In this document: positions 1-8,092 of the stretch, piece by piece
Layout of the letters: each line of letters begins with the position of its first letter
Numbering within the stretch: position 1 is the first letter of the stretch
DNA from: Pontibacter beigongshangensis
Lineage (GTDB): Bacteria > Bacteroidota > Bacteroidia > Cytophagales > Hymenobacteraceae
Length of the DNA: 64,000 nucleotides
Direction of reading: 5' to 3'
Assembly (NCBI RefSeq): GCF_014332515.1
Contig: NZ_VFSD01000025.1
Coordinates: 45,448-109,447, forward strand
Translations under genes and position numbers: made by a program
The notes under the pieces: model-generated
Told to the model about the DNA's origin: nothing
The model's input: the letters and a program-made list of their open reading frames with translations, nothing else
The model's database searches: none

Positions 1-1
1 C

Positions 2-478
2 TTTCTGAACCCTGCTGCCGCCACGCCCGGCAAAACCTTTATGCTTGGCGGCAGTGGATGGGGCGACAAACCCATGAGCCCGAATGTAAAGTACATGGGC
101 CACGTCTACACCAAAGATCACAACGCCTTTAACTGCACTCCCAAGGCTGTGCTCAACATCAGCCGCGAGAGCATGGCCCGCTACGGTTTCTCGCCGGCCA
201 CGCGCGTGTTCGAGGCAGCCGGAGCCGGAGCCTGCATTATTACCGACTACTGGGAAGGCATCGACTTTTTCTTTGAACCGGAGAAGGAGATTCTGGTGGC
301 GAAAAGTGGCACCGAAGTAGACGCTATCATGGCCGATCTTACAGCCGAAAAGGCAATGGCCGTTGGCAAGGCTGCCTACCGCAAAGTGCTCTCTGCCCAT
401 ACCTACAACCACCGCGCAGAGCAGCTGGAGCAGCTGCTGTATACCAAGATAAGGCAACAGGTTAAGGTGCTAGTGTAG
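2..478 (+). CDS. CgeB-like glycosyltransferase, C-terminal part (cut by window start)
   Basis: The reading frame is open from base 2 and ends at TAG 476-478, so the N-terminus lies outside the window and 158 residues are visible. The visible part matches the C-terminal Rossmann half of CgeB-type glycosyltransferases (Glyco_trans_1_2): it has SRESMARYGFSPATRVFEAA, then GACIITDYWEGID, then EILVAKS. The same blocks occur in the next gene (881-1957: GYSPSVRLFEAAACG, DYWEGLD, EILVAYS), so the two are tandem paralogues. The expected role is transfer of a nucleotide-activated sugar to a surface glycan or other acceptor; donor and acceptor cannot be read. The family call is firm and the function is inferred. 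Confidence 0.8.
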   Translation, partial: FLNPAAATPGKTFMLGGSGWGDKPMSPNVKYMGHVYTKDHNAFNCTPKAVLNISRESMARYGFSPATRVFEAAGAGACIITDYWEGIDFFFEPEKEILVAKSGTEVDAIMADLTAEKAMAVGKAAYRKVLSAHTYNHRAEQLEQLLYTKIRQQVKVLV

Positions 479-485
479 GGTTATC

Positions 486-699
486 AGAATCAGGATTTAC
501 AGGATGATAGGATGAACAGGATTGTCTGCATCAGGAATATAATTCTGTCAGAACCCGAAAAGCCAGCATGAGAGAATGTGCAGCATACGTTTTCTTCTTT
601 TGTCATTCTGGAATAATCTTGTGATAAAGCAGCGAAAGCAGCAGCTACTGGTGAAAGACCTCATCCTGTTCATCCTACCATCCTGTAAATCTTGATTCA
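486..699. repeat. Inverted repeat pair of the 'caggatttacaggat' type
   Basis: Arms at about 486-522 and 662-699 are near-perfect reverse complements over roughly 37 bases. The left arm carries CAGGATTTACAGGATG and GATGAACAGGAT; the right arm carries ATCCTGTTCATCC and TCCTGTAAATC. About 140 bases of non-coding sequence lie between them. Similar sequences are, to my knowledge, common dispersed intergenic repeats in Bacteroidota. The unit fills most of the 402-base gap before the next glycosyltransferase. It could fold into a long stem or be a remnant of a non-autonomous mobile element. Confidence 0.7.
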
Positions 700-880
700 G
701 ACAAATTCGGCAGGAGAAATTAGTCTTCCTGGACCAGAAGAACCCGGATTCTCCTAACATCTAAATGACAAAAGGCGGAAACAACAAAAAAGCAAAGGCT
801 GTTGGCACAGACACTCACCGGTCTGAAAGACGCCGTGAAGTTTTCTAACAATCAACAATTAGCAATTCAGCAATTAAAAA

Positions 881-1957
881 ATGAACATCGTTATACTAGG
901 TTTATCCATAACCTCCAGCTGGGGAAACGGCCATGCCACCACCTTCAGGGGGCTGGTGCGGGAGCTGAACAACAAGGGGCATCGGGTGCTTTTTCTGGAG
1001 CGGGATGTGCCCTGGTACGCCAACAGCCGCGACCTCCCAAACCCCGATTTCTGCCAGACAGTACTGTACACTTCCTTAGATGACCTGAAGCAGCGCTTTA
1101 CAGAGCAGGTGCGCGAAGCCGACTTGGTGATGGTGGGCTCGTTTGTGCCTGAAGGGGTGCCGGTAGGAACGTGGGTGGTACAGACGGCGCAGGGCATCAA
1201 AGCCTTTTACGACATCGACACGCCGGTGACGCTGGCAAAGCTGGAGCGGCAGGATTTTGAGTACCTGCATCCGCGCCTCATCCCGCAGTATGACCTGTAC
1301 CTGTCCTTTACCGGTGGCCCTACCCTGGACCTGCTGGAGCAGCATTATGGCTCACCCATGGCAAGAGCGCTTTACTGCTCCTTCGACCCCATGCTGTACT
1401 ATCCGGAGGACCAGGAGGTGCAATGGGATTTAGGCTACCTCGGCACCTACTCCGACGACCGTCAGCCCCCGCTCGAAAAGCTGATGCTGGAAGCTGCACG
1501 GCAATGGCCAGAGGGGCGGTTTGTAGTGGCTGGTCCGCAATATCCCAATACGGTGCAGTGGCCTGCCAACACGCAGCACATTCATCACCTGCCACCAGCA
1601 GCGCATCGCAGTTTCTACAACAGCCAGCGCTTTACGCAAAACATCACGCGCGCCGATATGATAAAAGCCGGCTACTCGCCCAGCGTGCGCCTTTTCGAGG
1701 CAGCAGCCTGTGGCACCCCCATCATTTCAGACTATTGGGAGGGGCTGGATACGCTTTTCACCTTTGGGCAGGAAATACTGGTAGCCTATTCTGCCGCCGA
1801 TACGTTAAAGTTCTTACAGGAGCTGCAGGAGGAGGAGCGGAAGGCCATAGGGGAACGGGCCAGGCAGAAGGTGCTCACGCAGCACACCGCCGCCCACCGG
1901 GCACAGGAACTGGAGAACTATGCCCGGGAACTGATGACGCTGACAGTTAAAGGATAA
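881..1957 (+). CDS. CgeB-like glycosyltransferase
   Basis: A complete 358-residue protein. It starts MNIVILGLSITSSWGNGHAT, typical of the N-terminal Rossmann half of GT-B enzymes, and its C-terminal third has the CgeB/Glyco_trans_1_2 blocks GYSPSVRLFEAAACG, IISDYWEGLD and EILVAYS. Cytosolic, with no signal peptide or membrane segment. Likely a sugar transferase acting with the paralogue just upstream and the methyltransferase just downstream, perhaps building a methylated glycan. Start ATG 881 follows an A-rich stretch with no clear Shine-Dalgarno, as usual in Bacteroidota. Ends TAA. Substrate unknown. Confidence 0.82.
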   Translation: MNIVILGLSITSSWGNGHATTFRGLVRELNNKGHRVLFLERDVPWYANSRDLPNPDFCQTVLYTSLDDLKQRFTEQVREADLVMVGSFVPEGVPVGTWVVQTAQGIKAFYDIDTPVTLAKLERQDFEYLHPRLIPQYDLYLSFTGGPTLDLLEQHYGSPMARALYCSFDPMLYYPEDQEVQWDLGYLGTYSDDRQPPLEKLMLEAARQWPEGRFVVAGPQYPNTVQWPANTQHIHHLPPAAHRSFYNSQRFTQNITRADMIKAGYSPSVRLFEAAACGTPIISDYWEGLDTLFTFGQEILVAYSAADTLKFLQELQEEERKAIGERARQKVLTQHTAAHRAQELENYARELMTLTVKG

Positions 1958-2006
1958 TCAAAATAATGGTGCTTCTTGATTCACTGGGTATTGACTATAT
2001 AACTTT

Positions 2007-2381
2007 ATGAACCTTGCCGTCGCCATCAGTACCATCAGCGGATTTTTTCTGCTTGTCGGATGTCTAGCTTCGTGCGCCGTCATGCAAGGCCCTGCCTTTA
2101 GCGGTGTTACTATTCATTATGTAGGAGAAAAGCTGGCGGCAACAGATACTGTAGCAGTTTTTTATGATGAGAAGGATGTGGTGTGGCCGCATAAGGTCAT
2201 AGGCAGAATGACAAATGATATTGTGTTGCAGTACGAACCTGAAAACGTAAAACGCATGATGCAGGAAAAGGCCAAAGAGGTGGGAGGAGACGCCATTATC
2301 ATTACTGACCTGGCACCGTACCGGACCCCAAACGAATTAGATAAAATCGTGTTAAAAGCAATTGTTATAAAGCATTTATAA
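2007..2381 (+). CDS. Small predicted lipoprotein of unknown function
   Basis: A 124-residue protein with a hydrophobic N-terminus and a lipobox-like LASC at about residues 20-23, so probably exported and lipidated. The mature part contains AVFYDEKDVVWPHKVIGRMT and, near the end, KEVGGDAIIITDL. The GGDAII block resembles small bacterial lipoproteins of unknown role. It lies 12 bases upstream of the methyltransferase reading frame (ATG 2394), suggesting co-transcription. No enzyme motif is visible, and I do not assign a function. Confidence 0.6.
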   Translation: MNLAVAISTISGFFLLVGCLASCAVMQGPAFSGVTIHYVGEKLAATDTVAVFYDEKDVVWPHKVIGRMTNDIVLQYEPENVKRMMQEKAKEVGGDAIIITDLAPYRTPNELDKIVLKAIVIKHL

Positions 2382-2393
2382 AGAAGTTATTAC

Positions 2394-3224
2394 ATGGAGA
2401 TACAGCAGGAGATTGAACAACTGGGGCCCTGGTTCCATAACATACACCTGCCAGGTGGCGAGCAGACGGCCCCCAACCACTATTTAGCAGATTTCCCAGC
2501 TTTTAAGTAGCGGCAGTTGGAACACGCAATTCCAACAGACTTATCTGGCTGGCATGTATTGGATATTGGCTGCAACGCCGGCTTTTATTCCATAGAGCTG
2601 GCAAAGCGCGGCGCACAGGTGCTCGCTATAGACGTAGACCCGCACTACCTGAAGCAGGCAGCCTGGGTGGCCCAACAGTTCGGGATGGAGGACAGGCTGG
2701 AACTGAAACAGATGCAGGTGTACGACCTGGCCCGCCTCGACCGCCAGTTCGACCTGATCTGGTACATGGGCGTGCTCTACCACCTGCGCTACCCGCTGCT
2801 CTCGCTCGACATACTGGCGCAGAAGGCCAGCCACCTGATGGTGTTCCAGACGCTGACCATGCCCGGCAACGAAACCGGGGATGTGCCGGAAGATTTCGGG
2901 GTTAACGACCGGCAGCCAACGCTGGAGGCGCACTGGCCCAAGATGGCTTTTATCGAAAAGAAAATGGCCGGCGACTTAACCAACTGGTGGGCTCCTAACC
3001 ACACCGGCGTAGAAGCCATGCTGCGCACCTGCGGGTTTAAGGTAATAGAGCGGCCGGGGCACGAGCTGTACATTTGCCAGGTAGACGAACAGCTCCGACA
3101 GCACCAGCACTGGAACCAGTCGGAGTACTTATCGGCGGTGGGGCTGGCCTGGCAGGATACTGTGCAGGATAAAATCGCACAAAAAAACGCCTACATGGTA
3201 TCGGGCTCCGGTAGTAAAAAGTAA
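2394..3224 (+). pseudogene. SAM-dependent methyltransferase (TIGR04290-like), interrupted by in-frame TAG
   Basis: The frame opens at ATG 2394 and encodes LGPWFHNIHLPGGEQTAPNH and FPAFK, the conserved start of this family, then hits TAG at 2508-2510 (codon 39) and continues in the same frame through DLSGWHVLDIGCNAGFYS to TAA at 3224. From memory, homologues have Trp after the Lys (KW), so a single change TGG to TAG explains the stop. Motif I (VLDIGCNAGFY) and a post-I acidic residue (LAIDVDP) are intact, and the reconstructed length of 276 residues fits the family. The frame could restart at TTG 2517, but that would lose about 41 residues conserved in the family. A nonsense mutation, sequence error or readthrough are the options; I favour a recent nonsense mutation. 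Confidence 0.72.
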
Positions 3225-3334
3225 CAGCAGGGACGTTGCGCCCGGGCGAAAAGAATTGTGCACTAGCGCTGGCCTGGTTCTTTACATCGGTTTAGGCCGG
3301 TCAACTAATCCGAGATTTTTGTGAGCACGCTTAG

Positions 3335-3380
3335 TATCTTTGCAGCCACTCCAGCTTTGGCAAAGCCGGCGTGGCTTTTT
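3335..3380 (+). promoter_or_regulatory. -7-like element followed by a nested hairpin with T tract
   Basis: TATCTTTG at 3335-3342 fits the Bacteroidota -7 consensus TAnnTTTG; a correctly spaced -33 TTTG is not clear. A nested hairpin follows immediately: AGCCAC 3344-3349 pairs with GTGGCT 3371-3376, and inside it GCTTT 3354-3358 pairs with AAAGC 3362-3366. Six T follow, which looks like a Rho-independent terminator. It lies between the methyltransferase and the Nudix gene, so it may be a terminator, an attenuated leader or both. Confidence 0.35.
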
Positions 3381-3474
3381 TATGTATAATTGCCTGCTTT
3401 AAAGCAACAGGAAAACCAAAAAAGTAGAATAGCTCCTTCACTCATTCAACAATTCACGCATTCAAAATTAAAAC

Positions 3475-4035
3475 ATGCCTCCTAAAATAGAACCCTGGAA
3501 AACACTTAAATCTGAAATGGTTTTTGAGCACAGATGGTACAAGTTGCGCCGCGACCATGTAGAGCTGCCTAACGGGCACGAACTCGACGATTATTTTGTA
3601 AGCGTACGGCCCGATGTGGTGGTAACTTTTCCGCTTACCCCCGACAACCAGGTTATTTTTGTGCGACAGTACAAGCACGCCGCCGGCGAGATTCTGATAG
3701 AACTGCCAGCCGGTGTGATAGACGAAGGCGAGGATGTACCCATGGAAGCCGCCAAACGGGAGCTCCTGGAAGAAACCGGCTACGCCTCAGAGGAGGCAGA
3801 ACTCCTGCTGGAAGTAATCGACAATCCGACCAAAGACACGAATAAGATTTACTATTTCCTGCTCCGCAATGTAAAAAAGGTAGCAGCCCAAAGCCTCGAC
3901 GTGTCGGAAAATATTGAAGTACTGACTATTCCGCTGCAGGAAGTGGAGGCACGCATCCTGTCAGGCGACATAAAGGTGTCGGGAACGGTGGCGCTTTGCC
4001 TGCTGGCGCTGCACAAGCTGGAAGCAGAGAAGTAA
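3475..4035 (+). CDS. Nudix hydrolase, ADP-ribose pyrophosphatase-like
   Basis: A 186-residue Nudix protein. The Nudix box runs from about residue 80 to 104: GVIDEGED, then EAAKRELLEETGY. It carries one extra residue between the first Glu and RELLEE compared with the strict GX5EX7REUXEEXGU pattern. Upstream VVVTFPLTPDNQVIFVRQYK and ELPAG are typical of the ADP-ribose/NDP-sugar hydrolase branch. Probable role: hydrolysis of ADP-ribose or a related nucleoside diphosphate compound in the cytosol. Its TAA stop (4033-4035) overlaps the first bases of a dispersed repeat at 4034. The exact substrate is not readable. Confidence 0.85.
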   Translation: MPPKIEPWKTLKSEMVFEHRWYKLRRDHVELPNGHELDDYFVSVRPDVVVTFPLTPDNQVIFVRQYKHAAGEILIELPAGVIDEGEDVPMEAAKRELLEETGYASEEAELLLEVIDNPTKDTNKIYYFLLRNVKKVAAQSLDVSENIEVLTIPLQEVEARILSGDIKVSGTVALCLLALHKLEAEK

Positions 4036-4062
4036 TTATTTGAATGAAAAAGCACCTCCCCG
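4034..4062 (+). repeat. Dispersed bipartite repeat, forward copy
   Basis: AATTATTTGAATGAAAAA followed by GCACCTCCCCGG. The AT half is typical and the GC half is degenerate. It begins inside the stop codon of the Nudix gene. Confidence 0.6.
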
Positions 4063-4269
4063 GCATTTTCTTCTTCTTTTCTTGAAACAGGCTATTTCTT
4101 CTGAAAAAATGCGGTTTCAGCAGCAGGGTGCCCATCTTTAACAAACGTTGATTAAAACCGTACTAAAATCTTCAGGCAGGACAATAGTTCTTTAATGGAG
4201 AGGCAGCCAGAGTCCGGTTGTTCCTGAAGACAGATTTTTAACTTCTCATTACCTGTGCCTGGGACCGAT

Positions 4270-4728
4270 ATGAAGCTGGAAAATGAAATAGGTATGGCAA
4301 CGTTCAGGAGTCCTTTTCAGAAGGCCTACTTGAATATCCTCTATACGGGTAATTGGCTGGAGGCGCGGGTAGAAAGCCTGATAAAGCCATTTGGCATTTC
4401 GCCGGAGCAGTACAATGTGCTGCGCATATTGCGGGGGCAACATGGCAAGCCCATCAACCTGTATGAGGTGCAGGAACGGATGTTGAGCCGTATGTCGAAC
4501 GCTACGCGGCTGGTGGAGAAACTGCGGCTGAAAGCGCTCGTTACCCGGGAAATATGCGAGCAAAATCGCCGCAAGGTCGAGATTGCCATCACACCCAAAG
4601 GCCTCGACTTGCTGAACGAGCTCGACCCTCTGGTGGAGGAGCAGGAAAAAACGCTCTTTAAGCACATAGATGCCGCCGAGGTAGAGGCGCTCAGCAATGT
4701 GCTGGACAGGTTAAGGGGGGTGGAATAA
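4270..4728 (+). CDS. MarR family transcriptional regulator
   Basis: A 152-residue winged-helix regulator. ATG 4270 is preferred over the in-frame GTG 4255. The core reads ISPEQYNVLRILRGQ, then a recognition-helix region LSRMSNATRLVEKLRLKALV, then a wing with REICEQNRRKVEIAITPKG, the classic MarR layout, with helical ends for dimerisation. Likely a cytosolic dimer that represses nearby or unlinked genes in response to a small ligand. No adjacent target is obvious. The neighbouring gene downstream is convergent on the minus strand. Confidence 0.85.
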   Translation: MKLENEIGMATFRSPFQKAYLNILYTGNWLEARVESLIKPFGISPEQYNVLRILRGQHGKPINLYEVQERMLSRMSNATRLVEKLRLKALVTREICEQNRRKVEIAITPKGLDLLNELDPLVEEQEKTLFKHIDAAEVEALSNVLDRLRGVE

Positions 4729-4827
4729 TTGTTCTGAGGTATTTGTGCGGTGATTCCTGTTATCCTTTCAGCTGTTTGCCAGTAGCTCGCTGCCGCAAAA
4801 TACTTTAAAAACAAACCTGCCTAAATA

Positions 4828-4858
4828 AATTATTCCAATAAAAAGCAGCCTTCCTGGG
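4828..4858 (+). repeat. Dispersed bipartite repeat, forward copy (degenerate)
   Basis: AATTATTCCAATAAAAAG followed by CAGCCTTCCTGGGC and then CTGCTGC. It lies between the convergent marR-like and SUMF1-like genes. Confidence 0.5.
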
Positions 4859-4933
4859 CATCTGCTGCTTTAGCAAATCCTACACAAATTGCCTGAATAA
4901 CGGTTGTGTTTCCTTTCAAGATCAGAAATAAAA

Positions 4934-5908
4934 CTACCAATCGCGGCGCTCTGGTTTAGCGGGCGTTCTGGCGGTTTCCTGGTCCACAGGTTCTAAGGTA
5001 ACCTCACAAACCGACCTGAAACCGAGCCATATCCGGGGCTCCTCGTATTTCTGTACGTTTTTTATCTGCGCGTACTGCATCAGGTGCGCCCAGCTGCCCC
5101 CTTTGGCTATCCCCTTCTCTGCTGTCATTTCTGCTACGTTGCCAATAAGGTCATAAATCCTGAAATTGTTGGGTTTGTTGACAGAGATGGGCCTGTGGTT
5201 GTCAAAAAAGATGGGCGTGTGGTGTGGCTGGAAATAGCCGAACCGGAACCCATTCCCAAAAGTGCTGATGCAGTTAAAATCGGGAACAGGGTTGTAGCGG
5301 AGGTGATACTTGAGCTGCTTTCGTAGTTCGGGCCGGTCGTGCCCCATGCTGTCGATGATCTGGTGGTTGGGGTTGATGGTGGTAAAGATGGCCCTCTGCT
5401 TAATGCCGTACGGGTGGCTGGCCGGGTCCAGTCCGCCGGCCGCTGCCCGCTCCCATTCCTCAATGGTGGGCAGGCGCCACCGAAAGGAGACTTTGTAGCG
5501 TTCCTTCGGGTTTTTCTGGGTCAGGGATCTGTTTTTGTACTGATTGTAATTTTCTGTAGAAACTGTCGATCGCCATTTATTAAATGCCAACGCCTGCTCA
5601 TAGCTGATGCCCACCACCGGATAGAACCTGAAGCGGATGTAGCGCAGGTAAGTTTTTTTCATGTTGCCGGTTCTGTCTACACTATCCCAGAGGCTCGTGT
5701 CTGGCAGGGCCCGCAGGTAAGCTTCCAGAGAGGAGTCGCGCTTGAGGGCATGCAGGTAGCCGTTCCAGTGCATGTTCGTGATCTCAGCCCTGTCTATAAA
5801 TAAATTCTTCTCCAGATGCACGCCACCCGGCGGAGTCGGCAGCTCCTGCTTTTGTTCACCGGCTATGGTGGCCAGGAGCAGCATAATATATAGAAGCGAG
5901 TGTACCAT
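4934..5908 (-). CDS. Secreted SUMF1/formylglycine-generating-enzyme-like protein (GldK-like fold)
   Basis: A 324-residue protein with an N-terminal signal-like segment (MVHSLLYIMLLLATIAG). The body has landmarks of the FGE-sulfatase/SUMF1 fold: YPVVGISYEQALAFNKWRS, WRLPTIEEWERAA, IGNVAEMT, GIAKGGSWAH and WLGFR near the C-terminus. Bacteroidota use this fold in GldJ/GldK gliding and type IX secretion lipoproteins and in many exported proteins of unknown role. No Cys lipobox is evident and no gld partners are nearby, so I do not call it gldK. The paired Cys of true formylglycine-generating enzymes are not evident, so catalysis is doubtful. Confidence 0.78.
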   Translation of the reverse strand: MVHSLLYIMLLLATIAGEQKQELPTPPGGVHLEKNLFIDRAEITNMHWNGYLHALKRDSSLEAYLRALPDTSLWDSVDRTGNMKKTYLRYIRFRFYPVVGISYEQALAFNKWRSTVSTENYNQYKNRSLTQKNPKERYKVSFRWRLPTIEEWERAAAGGLDPASHPYGIKQRAIFTTINPNHQIIDSMGHDRPELRKQLKYHLRYNPVPDFNCISTFGNGFRFGYFQPHHTPIFFDNHRPISVNKPNNFRIYDLIGNVAEMTAEKGIAKGGSWAHLMQYAQIKNVQKYEEPRIWLGFRSVCEVTLEPVDQETARTPAKPERRDW

Positions 5909-6127
5909 GCAGCAGGCATATTTTAAAACTGAAGTTTCTGACTATAAAGGCGATAGAATAGTCTAAGTTAAAAAAATAAAAGAACAATTGTATTGGCTGG
6001 CGCATTAAACCAGTAAATCGGAAACAGGAGGAGGTCGTTGGAGGCGTGCTGTGGCGGCAAAAGGGGAAAACTGTGCTAACCTGCTGCGGCTATAGAACGT
6101 TAGTAGGAGCAGACTTATGTAAATGAC

Positions 6128-6925
6128 ATGGCACAGGAACAAACTATATTGCTGAAAGATTACTCTCAGGAAGAGAAAGCTGCTTATTTTGGCGCGCTTG
6201 CCACCATGGCATCTGCCGACGGACATGCCTCGGAGGAGGAGCTGGAATTTTTGCAGATGATGGGAGAAGCCGCCGAGTTGCCTGCAAACGTGCAGCAGGA
6301 GGTGGCGCAGATCGCTAAAAACCCCACCATCATAGATCTGAAACAATGCCTCGACGTGCTGAAGGGTAGCCAACTGCGCTTTTCTTTTGTAACCGATATC
6401 ATAAGCTTTGCCAAATCAGATGGCAAATACTCGGCTGATGAGCAGAAACGGATAGCGCAAATTTCGGAGTACCTGGGCATAGACCAGAAACAGTTTAGTG
6501 TGCTCGATCAGTTCGTAAACAAGGCCGATGAGGCCAAGGAGCGGGGAGAAGACCCTACCTCACAATCTTTTCTGAACAAGAGCGGCTTTGGCGACATGTT
6601 CAAGAATGCCGGCATCTCGCCAGGCATGGTGCAGGGCATGCTGGGTATACTGGCCCCAATGGTTATTGGCAGCATGCTGAGCGGCGGCCGCAGACGCGGA
6701 GGCTCGATAGGGGGAGGCCTGTTAGGTGGGCTGCTTGGTGGCGGCATGATGGGCGGCGGCATGAGGCGTGGTGGTATGGCTGGTGGTGGACTGGGGTCTA
6801 TCCTGTCGGTACTGGGCGGCTTAAACGGCAGGCGCGGTTACGGTGGCATGGGCAGTGGCGGCCTGGGCGGACTGCTCGGTGGCATTCTGGGCGGTGGCCG
6901 CAGAGGAGGCGGCACAGGTTGGTAG
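6128..6925 (+). CDS. TerB-like domain protein with Gly-rich C-terminal tail
   Basis: A 265-residue protein. Residues about 15-135 form an all-helical TerB-like domain with acidic repeats (ATMASADGHASEEELEFL and ISFAKSDGKYSADEQKRIAQ), the metal-binding-like DG.....E pattern of that family. After MFKNAGISPGMVQGMLGIL comes an extended Gly/Met/Arg-rich tail (GGLLGGLLGGGMMGGG, RRGGGTGW) of about 90 residues. No signal peptide. The TerB family is linked to stress and envelope surveillance; here it stands alone, without other ter genes. The tail looks disordered or membrane-associating. Confidence 0.7.
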   Translation: MAQEQTILLKDYSQEEKAAYFGALATMASADGHASEEELEFLQMMGEAAELPANVQQEVAQIAKNPTIIDLKQCLDVLKGSQLRFSFVTDIISFAKSDGKYSADEQKRIAQISEYLGIDQKQFSVLDQFVNKADEAKERGEDPTSQSFLNKSGFGDMFKNAGISPGMVQGMLGILAPMVIGSMLSGGRRRGGSIGGGLLGGLLGGGMMGGGMRRGGMAGGGLGSILSVLGGLNGRRGYGGMGSGGLGGLLGGILGGGRRGGGTGW

Positions 6926-6988
6926 GTGATTTGGCTAGTTTCTGAAATCCGTGACCTGTTACTGTTTGCAACCTGCAAAACAAGCTGA

Positions 6989-7028
6989 CAGCAGCGCCTC
7001 CGGAGGTACATTTTCATTTGAATAATTT
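6989..7028 (-). repeat. Dispersed bipartite repeat, reverse copy
   Basis: CAGCAGCGCCTCCGGAGG, then TACATTTTCATTTGAATAAT. Both halves are well conserved in reverse orientation. It lies 60 bases after the TerB-like gene. Confidence 0.8.
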
Positions 7029-7070
7029 GAGTGTATTCCCTATTTATGGGTATCTATAAAGCCATGCTTG

Positions 7071-7108
7071 TGCTCCGTCAAATTAAAAATTAGAAATTCA
7101 AAATTAGG
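7071..7108 (+). repeat. AT-rich dispersed repeat (second family)
   Basis: TGCTCCGTCAAATTAAAAAT followed by TAGAAATTCAAAATTAGG. It matches copies at 37833, 52921 and 63978 on the plus strand and, reversed, at 57419 and 59961. Confidence 0.55.
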
Positions 7109-7197
7109 CCCCCGTAGCCTCTTCGCATTTATTTTCTCTTTCTAAAAATCAAATTGGAGGAGCAATAAGTTATGCACTCAAATTCTTTTATCGTCAT

Positions 7198-8052
7198 ATG
7201 GCCGCAGCAGCAGAAAAACTTTACGCCTTTATTCACCAGCACTTTGTGCCCTTAGCAGAAGCAAGCCTGCATGTAAGCGACCTGGCCATACAACGCGGCT
7301 ATGGTGTTTTCGACTATTGCTGGGTTCAAAACGGGCTTCCCCTGTTCCTGGACGATTACCTGGACCGCTTCTTCCGCTCTGCCGAACTGATGCTGCTGCC
7401 GGTGCCCCTCAGCCGGCCTGCGCTGCGCGAAAAAGTGCTGGAACTGATCCGGTTGAACAACCTGCCCCTCTCGGGTGTAAAACTGCTGCTCACCGGAGGC
7501 TACTCCGAAGATGGCTACGAACCAGGGGTTCCAAACTTAGCTTTGATAGAACAGCCCGTAGATTATCCGGAGCAGGAATATGTGGAGCGTGGCATCCGGA
7601 TTATTACGCACGCCTACCAGCGGGAACTGCCAGCCGCCAAAACCATCAATTATAACATGGGCATCCGGCTATTGGCCAAGATCAGGGCAAAGGGGGCGCA
7701 GGACGTGCTCTACCACCAGGGCGGCGTGGTTACGGAGTTTCCGAGGTGCAACTTCTTTATCGTGAAACAAGACAACACCCTTGTTACGCCGGGCCAGGAT
7801 GTGCTGGCGGGCATTACCCGCAAAAATGTGCTGGCGCTGGCTGCCAGTTCCTACGCTGCGGCGGAGGGAGTGGTGACCCTGGAGGATATTCAGCAGGCAA
7901 AAGAGGCTTTTCAGACCAGCACTACCAAGCGAATTGTGCCCATAGTTCAGATCGACGGCACCATGATAGGAGACGGCAAACCCGGGGCTGTTACCCTGGA
8001 CCTGTTGCAGCAACTGGTCGCCCTCGAACAGCGGCATTTTTCCTCCCGGTAA
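7198..8052 (+). CDS. Class IV aminotransferase (BCAT / D-amino-acid aminotransferase / ADC lyase fold)
   Basis: A 284-residue PLP enzyme of the class IV fold. LAIQRGYGVFDY at about 29-40 is the typical start of the family, the PLP Lys is K148 (ELPAAKTINYN), and E180 (GGVVTEFPRCNFF) binds the pyridine nitrogen. The C-terminal half has VLAGITRKNVLALA and TSTTKRIVPI. It could be a branched-chain or D-amino-acid aminotransferase or aminodeoxychorismate lyase; the sequence alone does not decide. Start ATG 7198. It is followed 40 bases later by the Mut7-C-like frame, probably in the same transcript. Confidence 0.85.
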   Translation: MAAAAEKLYAFIHQHFVPLAEASLHVSDLAIQRGYGVFDYCWVQNGLPLFLDDYLDRFFRSAELMLLPVPLSRPALREKVLELIRLNNLPLSGVKLLLTGGYSEDGYEPGVPNLALIEQPVDYPEQEYVERGIRIITHAYQRELPAAKTINYNMGIRLLAKIRAKGAQDVLYHQGGVVTEFPRCNFFIVKQDNTLVTPGQDVLAGITRKNVLALAASSYAAAEGVVTLEDIQQAKEAFQTSTTKRIVPIVQIDGTMIGDGKPGAVTLDLLQQLVALEQRHFSSR

Positions 8053-8092
8053 TTTATGGTACTTTTCTGAAAGAAGTAATTTCAGCCAGCTC

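Noticed and set aside
4934..5908. Calling the SUMF1-like gene gldK
   Set aside because: No lipobox and no gldL/M/N neighbours.
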